64,000 nucleotides of DNA from Novosphingobium sp. G106 (GTDB taxonomy: Bacteria > Pseudomonadota > Alphaproteobacteria > Sphingomonadales > Sphingomonadaceae): the NCBI RefSeq assembly GCF_019075875.1, contig NZ_JAHOOZ010000001.1:744001-808000 (forward strand), written 5' to 3'. The notes beneath the pieces were generated by a model, which saw only the letters and a program-made list of their open reading frames with translations, ran no database searches and was not told the DNA's origin. This document shows positions 34,306-43,088 of the stretch, in pieces. Made by a program: the position numbers and the translations under genes. Position 1 is the first letter of the stretch, and each line of letters begins with the position of its first letter.

Positions 34306-34881
34306 ATGACCAAAGTCCCTTGTGAATCACAAACATCGGATCGCAATCTGGCCGCGCAGATCCGATCCGCGCGAAGTGCCGACACAGCGTTCTTCCCTGC
34401 AATCGAGCGTTCGGCTGGACTAGCCTTTCGCGAAATACCCGAGCTCGCGTGGATCGCGTATGGCGATGACCTGCCTCCCGATTTCCATTGGCCGCTTGTA
34501 GAAGCAGGGACATGCTGGACGGCAGCAGGCTGTGATGATCGTCCGATCGGTTTTCTAAGCGCGCAGATTTTCTCCGGTGATCTCCACATATGGGAGCTGT
34601 CGGTGCGCCTCGATCGGCAGCGTCTGGGAATAGGGCGTTGTCTACTCCGGGCGGCAATCCATGAAGGGAGGCTGCGGAACCTCGCTTCCGTCACATTGAC
34701 GACATTTCGTGACGTGCCCTGGAATGCGCCGTTCTATGCAATGCATGGTTTTCTGGAGCTCGGGGGTTCGGAGCTCGATCCGCGTCTCCTGGCTCGTCTT
34801 CAGGATGAGGCGAAACGCGATTTCCCGCGTGATCAACGCTGCGCGATGCGACTGCCCCTTCAAGTCGGTGACGAACAGTGA
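34306..34881 (+). CDS. GNAT acetyltransferase
   Basis: A 191-residue GNAT-fold protein. The acetyl-CoA loop is RQRLGIGRCLL, preceded by the strand DLHIWELSVRL and followed by FYAMHGFLELGG. No good ribosome binding site precedes the ATG and the promoter is adjacent, so translation is probably from a near-leaderless mRNA. Its stop overlaps the start of the next GNAT gene (GTGA at 34878). Substrate unknown; the SigF-type promoter links it to stress. Confidence 0.8.
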   Translation: MTKVPCESQTSDRNLAAQIRSARSADTAFFPAIERSAGLAFREIPELAWIAYGDDLPPDFHWPLVEAGTCWTAAGCDDRPIGFLSAQIFSGDLHIWELSVRLDRQRLGIGRCLLRAAIHEGRLRNLASVTLTTFRDVPWNAPFYAMHGFLELGGSELDPRLLARLQDEAKRDFPRDQRCAMRLPLQVGDEQ

Positions 34882-35294
34882 ACCTCATTGCTCGGCACGA
34901 CCTCTCGGCGTTCGAAATCGACGAGATCGAGAATGACCTCTATGCGTTCAACAGCCGCGCTACAGGGCGTGCTGATGCGGCTTCGATGGGTTTTGAGATC
35001 CGCGGGGCGACCGGCGAACGAATCGCTGTTGCCACGGGCTTTTCTTGGGCCGGGATCGCCGAGATCAAGCAAATGTGGGTAGATGGGCCCCACCGGGGGC
35101 TGGGTCACGGGCGCACTTTGCTGAATGCCATGATTTGCGAGGCGCGGGCGAGGGGCGTGAGGCGGATCTGGGTTGCGAGCTTTGAATTTCAGGCGCCGGC
35201 GATGTACGAAAAAGCGGGTTTCTTGAGTATGGCTGACCTGGCAGGGTGGCCCGAGGGACATAGGCACATCGTTCTTTGCCTCACGCTTCAGTAG
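34878..35294 (+). CDS. GNAT acetyltransferase
   Basis: A 138-residue GNAT protein beginning with GTG at 34878. The CoA loop is HRGLGHGRTLL, after KQMWVDG, with MYEKAGF near the end. Translationally coupled to the preceding acetyltransferase; both are presumably expressed from the SigF-type promoter at 34271. The pair could form a heterodimer or act on related small molecules such as toxic amines. Substrate not deducible. Confidence 0.8.
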   Translation: MNLIARHDLSAFEIDEIENDLYAFNSRATGRADAASMGFEIRGATGERIAVATGFSWAGIAEIKQMWVDGPHRGLGHGRTLLNAMICEARARGVRRIWVASFEFQAPAMYEKAGFLSMADLAGWPEGHRHIVLCLTLQ

Positions 35295-35359
35295 GCTGAA
35301 CTCGCCCACATTTCAGCCGTTCGAACCTCCTTCGAAGTGCTCCGATAGCGGTCATCTGT

Positions 35360-36700
35360 TCATGTGATGGGGGCAACCGCTTTCGTAGTGGCTTTGCGCC
35401 ATTCGATGGCCGCATAGACGAGTGCTGATATGCCGACCACGACAGCAGCTGCCAGCAACTCGCGCCATGACAGCGTCCAAAGCAAGCCGACGATGAGCGC
35501 AGATGCCGCAAGGGGAACCACTGGACCGCCGGGTGCGACAAATGGGGGACCGGCCATGGCAATCTGGCGGGATCGCATGCGCATAATTCCAAGGCAGCAA
35601 ATGAGATAGAGGATAAGGGTCCCCGACGTGGTGAGGATCACCAGTTCGCGAAACGTCCCCGAGATGGCAAGTGCGAAGGAAAGCGCACAGTAGACCAGTA
35701 TCGAAACTGCCGGCGTTCCGTGGCGGGAATCGATGCGCGCAAAGACTTGCGGAAGCTGCCGCGCCTCGCCCAATGCAAACAGCGCACGCGGACTGGTCAG
35801 GATGTCGGCAACCAGATAGCCGACCGCGGAGATGACTGTTAGCGCCACGATGGCCGCCGCGACCTTAGGGCCGAAGACAACCTCTGCCGTCGCCGCCAAT
35901 GGCGCCGATCCGCCGGCTAAGCCTGCGCCAAGTACGCCTTGGGTTACCAACTGCAGCCCGATATAGAGCGTTGCCACGAAGACCAGGGTCACCGCGATCG
36001 CTCGAGGAATAGTGCGCGCGGGCGCCTTCGTCTCGCCACCGGGAACCAACCCTGTCTCGAGCCCGAAGAATGCAAAGATGAGCAGCACGGCTCCTTGCCC
36101 AACGGCCGACATGCTCGGCACGCCTGTCCAGGCCAGATATTCGGGCCGGATCGCGAAGGCTCCTACCGCCACGATCAGGACAAGCGGCAAGATCTTGATC
36201 GCGGCCATCACGCTGGTCAGATTTGCGCCCTGACGCGCGCCGCGAACATTAATCGCCGCCAGTGCCCCGTAGAGTATTGCCAAGAGAAGGGCACTTGCAC
36301 CCCATTCGCCAGCCGGCGGCCAGATCGACGCCAAGGCATCGATCGCGAAGCGGGCAAGCGCTGCGCTGGAGGCGATCAGGTTGAAGAAAAGCGTTAGGAT
36401 GCCGGCAACGCCGGACAAGACTGGACCATAGGCCGCGCGTGCGTACGCGTAGAGCCCTCCCGCTTCGGATACTCGGCTCCCAGCTTCCGCCAGGCAGAGC
36501 GCGAGTAGCGCCGCGAGCACAAGACAGACTACGTAGGCCAGGATCGCAGCAGGACCCAGCACGCCGGCAACGGCGGCGGGTAACCCGAATATCCCAACTC
36601 CGACCACGCCATTGAAGCTTGCTGCAGCTACACCGCGAACGCCGATGACGCGGCGCAAAGCAGAATGAGCGGCGTGAGCATTGTCCTCGACAGACTGCAT
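35360..36700 (-). CDS. amino-acid permease, APC superfamily
   Basis: A 446-residue transporter with about 12 hydrophobic spans and the APC start motif: VAAASFNGVVGVGIFGLPAAVAG has the conserved GxGIFG helix 1 break. FAFFGLETGLVPGGETKAPART is the helix 6 region. It is probably an amino-acid or amine proton symporter or exchanger in the inner membrane. The start has no strong ribosome binding site. It is convergent with the GNAT pair and does not share an operon with them. Confidence 0.88.
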   Translation of the reverse strand: MQSVEDNAHAAHSALRRVIGVRGVAAASFNGVVGVGIFGLPAAVAGVLGPAAILAYVVCLVLAALLALCLAEAGSRVSEAGGLYAYARAAYGPVLSGVAGILTLFFNLIASSAALARFAIDALASIWPPAGEWGASALLLAILYGALAAINVRGARQGANLTSVMAAIKILPLVLIVAVGAFAIRPEYLAWTGVPSMSAVGQGAVLLIFAFFGLETGLVPGGETKAPARTIPRAIAVTLVFVATLYIGLQLVTQGVLGAGLAGGSAPLAATAEVVFGPKVAAAIVALTVISAVGYLVADILTSPRALFALGEARQLPQVFARIDSRHGTPAVSILVYCALSFALAISGTFRELVILTTSGTLILYLICCLGIMRMRSRQIAMAGPPFVAPGGPVVPLAASALIVGLLWTLSWRELLAAAVVVGISALVYAAIEWRKATTKAVAPIT

Positions 36701-36929
36701 GGCGGGCCCCCTGTGGGCGAGCCTATCGTGGCTGTCGGCGTCCGGCTACCGCAATCGGGTCGTCACAGCGTCCCTTGCACAATCACTACCGGCTTCGCCG
36801 ACAGAGCTGATGTTTAAGCTCCAGATTGTGTTTCCTGAAAGCAGACGTCTGTTCAGGTCGTCATCTCTCCGGCTCAAGCTACGACGAGAGATCGGCGCAC
36901 AGGCCGATTGCGCCGGTGAGAGAGGGCGG

Positions 36930-37361
36930 TCAGGCGGACGCGCCCATCGCATCGGCCATCAGAGCGCCGCGGGTGCTCGGGATATAGGCTCTGATTTCGG
37001 CGATGAGCCCGGCGGAATCGACTTCGATCCATGTGCAGACATGGTCGGTATAGGATTTGCCGTTGGGCTGGATCGCGTTGCCGTCGGACAGAGGGTAGGG
37101 CGACGAGAACCTTGCGCTTTCGATCATCTCGAACACCACCGTCCGGCCGCTCGCCATCACATTGACGATCTCCAGCCGGTAGTCGGAGAACGACATCAGA
37201 TATTGCCGATAGGCGGCGATGTAATCGGGCTTGGCGATGACCATCCAGCTCGGCTCGCCGAAGCGTCGGCAATCGTCAGCCATACCGGCGGCAATCGCTT
37301 CGATATCGCAGCGGGCGGCTGCTTCCATCCAGGCGGTGGCGATCTCCAGCGGCGTTTTCAT
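36930..37361 (-). CDS. SnoaL-like / NTF2-fold protein
   Basis: A 143-residue SnoaL-type protein: ATAWMEAAARCDIEAIAAGMADD at the start, then YRLEIVNVMASGRTVVFEMI and HVCTWIEVDSAGLIAEIRAY, the standard cone-fold strands. The start overlaps the enoyl-CoA hydratase stop (ATGA). It is the last gene of a coupled operon running from 40886 leftward. A role in hydration, isomerisation or binding of an acyl intermediate is inference. Confidence 0.75.
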   Translation of the reverse strand: MKTPLEIATAWMEAAARCDIEAIAAGMADDCRRFGEPSWMVIAKPDYIAAYRQYLMSFSDYRLEIVNVMASGRTVVFEMIESARFSSPYPLSDGNAIQPNGKSYTDHVCTWIEVDSAGLIAEIRAYIPSTRGALMADAMGASA

Positions 37362-38221
37362 GTGCTCTTCCCCTGCACGTCGAGCGGCACGCCTTCAGCA
37401 AAGGGCGCGTCGCGTTCCTTGAACGCAGGGCCGAGGCCGATCTCAGCGGCGCGTGCCTGAAAGGCGGCCATCTCCGGCGCCATGTTGGCGATCGAATCCA
37501 TTGGTGCGGCCATGTCCTGGAGCAGAGCGCGGCCCATCAGGTCGACGCCGCGATTGAGCACGTGCTTGTTGATCGCGACGATGTCGCGCCCCATGGCCGC
37601 GACGCGCGTGGCGAGCGCGAGGACGTGGTCGTCCAGCCGCTCGGCGGGCACCGCTTCCAGCGCGAAGCCGATCTTCTCGGCCATGCGGCCGGTGAAGGTA
37701 TCGCCGGTGAACAGCAGCCGCTTCGCCCACTGCGCGCCGACATGATAAAGCCACATGTTGGTCGGCGGCGTGCCGCCCATGCGCAGCGCGGGATAGCCGA
37801 TCGTCGCGTCCTCGGCCGCGACGACGAGGTCGCAATGCAACGCGAGGTCGGTTCCGCCCGCCAGACAGTGCCCGTGGACCTGCGCAATTACTGCGATCGG
37901 CGCGTTCCAGATGCGCGACCAGCCGCGCGCCATGTTGACCGTTTCCATGGCACGGCGCGGCAAGGATATTTCGGCGCCGCCATGCTCGGCTCCGCTTGCC
38001 GGTGAGATGTCGTAGCCCGCACAGAAGCTCTTGCCGGCGCCGCGGATGACCACGGCATGGATCGAGGGATCGCCGGCAGCGCCTTCCACCGCGTCGATCA
38101 GGTCGGTCTGCACGGCGCGGCTGAGCGCGTTGCGCCGGTCCGCCCGGTTGATCGTGATTCGCAGCACACGGTCCAGCTGTTCGACGAGCAGCGTGTCGAA
38201 GGTCTTTTCGGCCACTCTCAT
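37358..38221 (-). CDS. enoyl-CoA hydratase/isomerase family protein
   Basis: A 287-residue crotonase-fold protein. CoA and oxyanion-hole features are visible: GKSFCAGYDISP near residue 65, AIVHGHCLAGGTDLALHCD-like segment near 117 (QVHGHCLAGGTDLAL) with the second oxyanion Gly. The catalytic Glu positions are not both conserved, so hydratase versus other crotonase chemistry is open. Starts with ATG 38221, sharing a base with the TGA of the CoA ligase gene. Operon partners are an acyl-CoA ligase and an amidohydrolase. Confidence 0.87.
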   Translation of the reverse strand: MRVAEKTFDTLLVEQLDRVLRITINRADRRNALSRAVQTDLIDAVEGAAGDPSIHAVVIRGAGKSFCAGYDISPASGAEHGGAEISLPRRAMETVNMARGWSRIWNAPIAVIAQVHGHCLAGGTDLALHCDLVVAAEDATIGYPALRMGGTPPTNMWLYHVGAQWAKRLLFTGDTFTGRMAEKIGFALEAVPAERLDDHVLALATRVAAMGRDIVAINKHVLNRGVDLMGRALLQDMAAPMDSIANMAPEMAAFQARAAEIGLGPAFKERDAPFAEGVPLDVQGKST

Positions 38222-39693
38222 CAGACGGCCCGCCCGGCGTCCGCCCAATAGGGCTCGCGCAACTCGCGTTTCCTGACCTTGCCATTGGGGTCGCGCGGCA
38301 GCTTGTCGACAAAATCGACCGAGGCCGGGCATTTGTAGTGCGCGAGGTGCTCGCGGCAGAAGGCGATGATGTCCGCCTCGCTCGCTTGCGCGCGCAGTTC
38401 GACGATCGCTTTGACCTTTTCCCCCCAGTGCTGGTCGGGAACCCCAATTACGCTGGCGTCGCCCACGGCTGGATGGTTGAACAAGGTCGCCTCCACTTCG
38501 GCCGGATAGATGTTGGCGCCACCCGAAATGATCATGTCCTTGAGGCGGTCGGTGATGAACAGATAACCGTCCTCGTCGAGATAACCGATGTCGCCGAGCG
38601 TGAAGAGCCCGTCGCGCCAAGTCTCGCCGTCGAGCTCGCGGGCACCACGGTAGTTGAAGCTCATGATCGGCTGGCCATAGATCAGGCCTGGGGCGCCCGG
38701 CGCAACCGGATTGCCCTCCAGATCGAGAATCCTGATCTCGTTCCCCGGCGGGAAGGCTTGGCCGACGCTGCCGGGCTTCTCCAGCCACTCGCCTGGCGAG
38801 ATCATCGTCATCGCGCCTTCGGTGCCGCCGTAAACTTCCCACAGCACGGCGGGCGGCAGCAGCTTGATCACCGCGGCCTTGACGTCGCGCGGACAGGGTG
38901 CGGCCGAATGCAGCACCGCCTTGAGCGAGGAGAGATCGTACTTTCCGCGCACCTCTTCGGGCAGCGCGAGAATGCGGATCAGATGCGTCGGCACGCAAGT
39001 GATCCAGGTGACCTTCTCGCGCGCGATCGTGGCGAGGCAGGTCTCGGCGTCGAACCCGCCACTCATCATGACGACGCGCTGGCCGGCGGCGAGAGCTTGG
39101 GTCGAAAAGCCGATCGGCTGCGAGTGATAGAGCGGCCCGGTCATCATGTGGACCTCGCCGGGTCCGTCGACGCCCATCAGCTTGGGCAGGTTGAACGCGC
39201 CCGACATCAGCCGCTGCATCTGCTCGGGCGTCGGCTGGCCGCGCTCGATCGCCTTGGGCCGGCCTGTGGTGCCCGAGGAATAGAGCTCCATGTTGAACTT
39301 GAGGCGGGTGCCGTCGATGCCCGGCGCAGGCGAGGCGGCCTGCAGCCGCATCTCGTAGTCCTCGAGCGAAATAGCCCCGGGAAGCCCGGCCATCTGCGCG
39401 GCGCTGTCGGCGTCGTAGAACACCGATCGGGCACCGGAATCGGCGATGAGGTAGGCGACTTCCTCGCGCTTCAGGCGCCAGGCGATCGGCACCGACTTGG
39501 CGCCTATCAGTCCCGCCGCGGCGAACAGTTCGAAGAATTGCGGACAATTGCGCAAGGCGACGCCGATGCAGCCGCCTTCTTCCACGCCGAGGTCGCGCAG
39601 CACGGTGATCGCGCGGGCGAGGCGGTCCGCATATTCGGCCCGGCTAACGCGCCAGTCGCCGGCGACGAGGACGATATCGTCGGGGCCGCTCAT
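38221..39693 (-). CDS. acyl-CoA synthetase (AMP-binding)
   Basis: A 490-residue AMP-forming ligase. The phosphate loop is YSSGTTGRPKA, motif YGGTEGAMTM occurs near the middle, and GDIGYLDEDGYLFITDRLKDMI contains the conserved Asp and the hinge region; the C-terminal Lys is in NGKVRKREL. It activates an acid to its CoA thioester for the adjacent crotonase. ATG 39693 overlaps the amidohydrolase stop by four bases. Upstream extension to 39891 is not family-like. Confidence 0.9.
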   Translation of the reverse strand: MSGPDDIVLVAGDWRVSRAEYADRLARAITVLRDLGVEEGGCIGVALRNCPQFFELFAAAGLIGAKSVPIAWRLKREEVAYLIADSGARSVFYDADSAAQMAGLPGAISLEDYEMRLQAASPAPGIDGTRLKFNMELYSSGTTGRPKAIERGQPTPEQMQRLMSGAFNLPKLMGVDGPGEVHMMTGPLYHSQPIGFSTQALAAGQRVVMMSGGFDAETCLATIAREKVTWITCVPTHLIRILALPEEVRGKYDLSSLKAVLHSAAPCPRDVKAAVIKLLPPAVLWEVYGGTEGAMTMISPGEWLEKPGSVGQAFPPGNEIRILDLEGNPVAPGAPGLIYGQPIMSFNYRGARELDGETWRDGLFTLGDIGYLDEDGYLFITDRLKDMIISGGANIYPAEVEATLFNHPAVGDASVIGVPDQHWGEKVKAIVELRAQASEADIIAFCREHLAHYKCPASVDFVDKLPRDPNGKVRKRELREPYWADAGRAV

Positions 39694-40886
39694 GCTGCGA
39701 TCAGTCCGGCAATGTTGTCGCGCATGATCGCCTGCTTTTCCCCGTCCTCGAGGCCGTCGAGGCATTCGACATATTCGCGCGGCCGCGGGATCGCTTCGGC
39801 ATGGGGCCAGTCGGAACCCATCAGCACGTGATCGGCGCCGATCGTCCGGGCGAGGCCGACCACGTCTTCTTCGGGAAATGGCGCGACCCACACGTGGCGC
39901 TTGAATATCTCCGATGGCTTGCCGTCGAGCGTACCGCCGAAGGAAGTGATCTTGCGGTTGACCAGCCCGCCGGCGTGGTCGAGCCGCTTCATCAGATAGG
40001 GCACCCAGCCGCAGCCCATCTCGATCGTCGCGACTTTGAGCCTGGGAAAACGGCCGAACAGATTATGCAACACCAGTGCGGTCAGCGTGTCCATCGCCGC
40101 GCTATCGACGCTCGCCATGACATGCGCGAGCAGCCGATGCTCAGGCCCGCGCGGGTGGGGCGGCGCAGCCCAGAGATTGTAGAATGCGTCGACCTGCTCC
40201 GACGGTCCCTCATAGGCGTGATAGGTGACAAGCACGCCGGCTTCCTCGACGCGCGCCCAGAAGGGATCGAAGTACGGATCTGCCGGCGACCGGCCGTAGG
40301 CGGGACCGGGGCGGATGGTGATGAGTTTGGCTCCGGCCTCGAGTACACGTTCGAGCTCGGCGATCAGCCGGTCGCGGTCGAGCATGATCAGATATGGCGC
40401 GGCATAGATCCGGCCCTTGAAGTCGAAGCCCCAGTCCTCGTCGAGCCAGCGGTTGAAGGCTTCGAAGGCATCGTAGAGCAGGCCGACGTCGTCTTTCATG
40501 AAGCCTTCCATGGTGACGCCGAGCGTGGGGAACAGCAGCGTGCGGTCGACCCCTTGCTCGTCCATCACGCCCAGCCGCACTTGGCGATCGCGATAGGCGG
40601 GACGGATCGGTTCGAGCTGACCATAGGCCGCGGCCGAGCGGTCCTGGCCGGTTTCGATCAGCTTGAGCGTCTCGTGATAGACGCCGGGCTGGGCGCAGGG
40701 ATCGAAGGTCGGATTCCCGATGACGTTGGCGTCGCGCCCGCCAACGAACAAGCGTCTGCGTTTGCCGTCGGCCTCCGTTACCCAACGGATGAATTTCTCG
40801 GACCTCATCCGCAGGCTGGCGAAGCGCGTAAAGCAGTCCTCCGCCTCGTAATAATGCTGGTCGGCATCGAAGATCTCGAAACCCAT
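39690..40886 (-). CDS. amidohydrolase family protein (TIM-barrel metal hydrolase)
   Basis: A 398-residue amidohydrolase_2-type protein. It begins FEIFDADQHYYEAED, where the first metal site would be DADxH, contains LVTYHAYEG mid-protein and ends with MGSDWPHAEAIPRP, the terminal Asp and His. Relatives are decarboxylases and hydrolases of aromatic acids. ATG 40886 has AGGAG ten bases upstream; ATG 40895 abuts that site. First gene of a coupled operon of four. Confidence 0.87.
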   Translation of the reverse strand: MGFEIFDADQHYYEAEDCFTRFASLRMRSEKFIRWVTEADGKRRRLFVGGRDANVIGNPTFDPCAQPGVYHETLKLIETGQDRSAAAYGQLEPIRPAYRDRQVRLGVMDEQGVDRTLLFPTLGVTMEGFMKDDVGLLYDAFEAFNRWLDEDWGFDFKGRIYAAPYLIMLDRDRLIAELERVLEAGAKLITIRPGPAYGRSPADPYFDPFWARVEEAGVLVTYHAYEGPSEQVDAFYNLWAAPPHPRGPEHRLLAHVMASVDSAAMDTLTALVLHNLFGRFPRLKVATIEMGCGWVPYLMKRLDHAGGLVNRKITSFGGTLDGKPSEIFKRHVWVAPFPEEDVVGLARTIGADHVLMGSDWPHAEAIPRPREYVECLDGLEDGEKQAIMRDNIAGLIAA

Positions 40887-41809
40887 CGCACCCATGCTCC
40901 TGTACTGTCGATGAGTGCCAGTCCCATCCGCCACCTGTCGCCGCAGGTCTCCCGGTCGTTGTTATGGCGCAATGCAGTGGCGTTGCGCTATGCGAAATTT
41001 GCTACCTGCTATGACCCCTTTTGCGAGGCACTATTTGCCTAGCGATCGCTGTCGGTTGCGTCGTGAGAGAACGCACTAGGAATCGTGGCAGCACTGCGTT
41101 TGGTCGCTCGAGATGTATCTTCGGTTTACCGATGTCTTAGTGAAGCGGGACGACCGGTGGCAGTTGGTTGTGCAGCGAACTAGCTCTACGACTGGATTTA
41201 AGAGGCCAGGATCGGCAAGCCGCATTCGGGTTTGAGTGTCCACTGCTGGAAGGTTAGTTACCCCGGCGCACTCTACGGATGTGACTGCGTCATGGCGCCG
41301 ATCTGGAGCAGTGCGCTGCCCCTCTTGGCGCAAGGGCCGATTCTGCGGCCTCCTGATCGATCATCTCGTTCATCACGACGATGACTGGGCCAGCACGTTG
41401 AACCTGCTGGCGCGGGTGATCCAGACGCTTCGTGGCAGTGTCTTCTACCGACGCGATCTGGCTATCAACTATCTGCTGGGATGGCGTATCGGCACTTCAT
41501 TGATGCCTGCTATCAGGAAAAGCGACGGGAAGTCAGGTCGAAGCGCCAACGGCGACAAAGCGGCATCATGCACAGGTGTTTCTCGCTGCAGGAGTTGTCA
41601 CTGTGAGAAGAGCGATCTCGGCTGATCGAGCTCAGCAGGAGCCTATCGTCGCAAACATCCAGTCAAACGCACAAGGGCATGTCGGATTAGAACCGTGGGT
41701 GGCCAAAAAATATCCGAAAACCAATATGTTACGTAGTTGCGATTGGCCAGATGTCGGCGATCAACGTCCGTGAAACAAAAAAATGGCGCAATTCAACGCC
41801 CTAGAAAAT
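40887..41809. other. 923-base stretch without a supported gene
   Basis: Lower GC than its surroundings. Several short open frames (for example near 41236-41625) have neither a ribosome binding site nor a recognisable protein pattern. It lies between the amidohydrolase operon and tRNA-Pro, a typical place for integrated DNA, but no integrase, insertion-sequence terminal repeat or tRNA-end duplication was found. It must contain the amidohydrolase promoter. Confidence 0.55.
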
Positions 41810-41886
41810 TGGTCGGGGAAAGAGGATTCGAACCTCCGGCCCCTGCCTCCCGAAGACAGTGCTCTACCAGGCTGAGCTATTCCCCG
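41810..41886 (-). tRNA. tRNA-Pro (anticodon CGG)
   Basis: On the minus strand a full cloverleaf: acceptor CGGGGAA paired to TTCCCCG, D-arm GCTC/GAGC, anticodon stem CTGTC/GGCAG with loop TTCGGGA (CGG at positions 34-36), T-arm with TTCGAAT, and an encoded CCA. It reads proline CCG codons. Confidence 0.93.
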
Positions 41887-41997
41887 ACCGTTCGCGTGAC
41901 ATCCCAACTTTCGATGGGGTGCCCGTGAGGCAGGAGCGGGCCTATAGTGATGGTTTCGCAGGGTGGCAAGCGTGCAATCGCACGGTTAGGGTGAACT

Positions 41998-42981
41998 ATG
42001 GCTACCGCTCCCGCACAGACCGATTCTCCGACCGATTGTGGGGCGGCACGCCCCGAAGCTCGTCATTGGGAATGGCAATATCTCGACCTCATGCGGCGAA
42101 TCTGGGAGCAGGGGGACGAGCGGGCGGACCGTACCGGAGTAGGCACGCGTTCGGTTTTCGGCGCGGAGATTCGCTTCGATCTGTCGGGTGGACGGATGCC
42201 GTTGCTGTCGACCAAGCGGGTCTACTGGAAGACCGCGACGCGTGAGATGCTGTGGTTCCTCACCGGCGATACCAATATCCGCGAGCTCTGCGCGCAGGGC
42301 GTCGAGATATGGACCGATTGGCCGCTCGACCGCTATCGCCGCGAGACCGGGACTGAAATCTCGCGTGCCGATTTCTCGAAGCGGATCGTCGAGGATGCCG
42401 CTTTTGCCCAGCAATGGGGCGATCTCGGACCAGTCTATGGCAAGCAGTGGGTCGACTGGCCGGTCTATGAGCCTGCCGGGGACGGGTTGTTCCGCCAGCG
42501 GCCATGGGGCGTGAACCAGGTCGCCGAAGTGGTCGAAAGCCTCAAGGCCAATCCGGGCAGCCGCCGGCACATCATCGAGGGCTGGAACGTCGCCGAGCTC
42601 AATGCGATGGCGCTGCCGCCCTGCCATAAGACCTATCAGTTCCACGTCGCCGGCAACCGCTTGTCGGGACTGCTCTATCAGCGCAGCTGCGACCTCGGGC
42701 TAGGCTTCGCGTTCAACGCGTGGTCGGCGGCGCTGCTCGTGCGGATGCTGGCCGACCAGACGGGGCTGGAACCGGGCGAGCTGGTGTGGGTTGGGGGAGA
42801 TGTGCATCTCTATCTCAATCACGCACCACTGGTGGAAGAACAGCTTGCCCGCACCCCCTCAGGTGATGCGCGTCTCAACATCCTGCGCCGGCCGGATTCG
42901 ATCTTCGGCTACCGGATCGAGGACTTCGAAGTGACCGGCTATGCCCCTCAGGCTCATATTGCGGCGCCCGTCGCGGTCTGA
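41998..42981 (+). CDS. thyA: thymidylate synthase ThyA
   Basis: A 327-residue ThyA that makes dTMP from dUMP using methylene-tetrahydrofolate. Conserved blocks are DRTGVGTRSVFG near residue 45, the active-site LPPCHKTYQFHV with Cys209, YQRSCDLGLGFAFN containing the dUMP-binding Asp/Asn, and the end HLYLNH, later AAPVAV. It has about 20 extra N-terminal residues and an insertion compared with the 264-residue E. coli enzyme. Probably transcribed alone, divergent from tRNA-Pro. Confidence 0.95.
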   Translation: MATAPAQTDSPTDCGAARPEARHWEWQYLDLMRRIWEQGDERADRTGVGTRSVFGAEIRFDLSGGRMPLLSTKRVYWKTATREMLWFLTGDTNIRELCAQGVEIWTDWPLDRYRRETGTEISRADFSKRIVEDAAFAQQWGDLGPVYGKQWVDWPVYEPAGDGLFRQRPWGVNQVAEVVESLKANPGSRRHIIEGWNVAELNAMALPPCHKTYQFHVAGNRLSGLLYQRSCDLGLGFAFNAWSAALLVRMLADQTGLEPGELVWVGGDVHLYLNHAPLVEEQLARTPSGDARLNILRRPDSIFGYRIEDFEVTGYAPQAHIAAPVAV

Positions 42982-43088
42982 AGCAAAGCAAAATTGCGTG
43001 GTGGCCCAGGAATTCGCAATTGAAATAATATAACACGGATGTAGAACTTTACTTCAATCTGACCCGAGCAGTGGGAGAGAGTAAAGGG

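Noticed and set aside
35326..35337. An 11-base match (TTCGAACCTCC) to the tRNA-Pro T-arm, possible att site
   Set aside because: Too short and not the tRNA 3' end; expected by chance in a 64-kb window of this composition.
37358..39547. A 729-codon frame that covers two genes
   Set aside because: Its first half is an out-of-frame reading of the CoA ligase; only the last part, starting at 38221, is the enoyl-CoA hydratase.
38338..39831. A long plus-strand frame opposite the CoA ligase
   Set aside because: Mirror of a GC-rich coding strand, without domain features.
41236..41625. A 129-codon frame in the gap before tRNA-Pro
   Set aside because: No ribosome site and no similarity that I recognise; composition unlike the neighbouring genes.
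43021..43034. A TATAAC box before the bkd operon
   Set aside because: No -35 box at a suitable distance, so the promoter is not supported.
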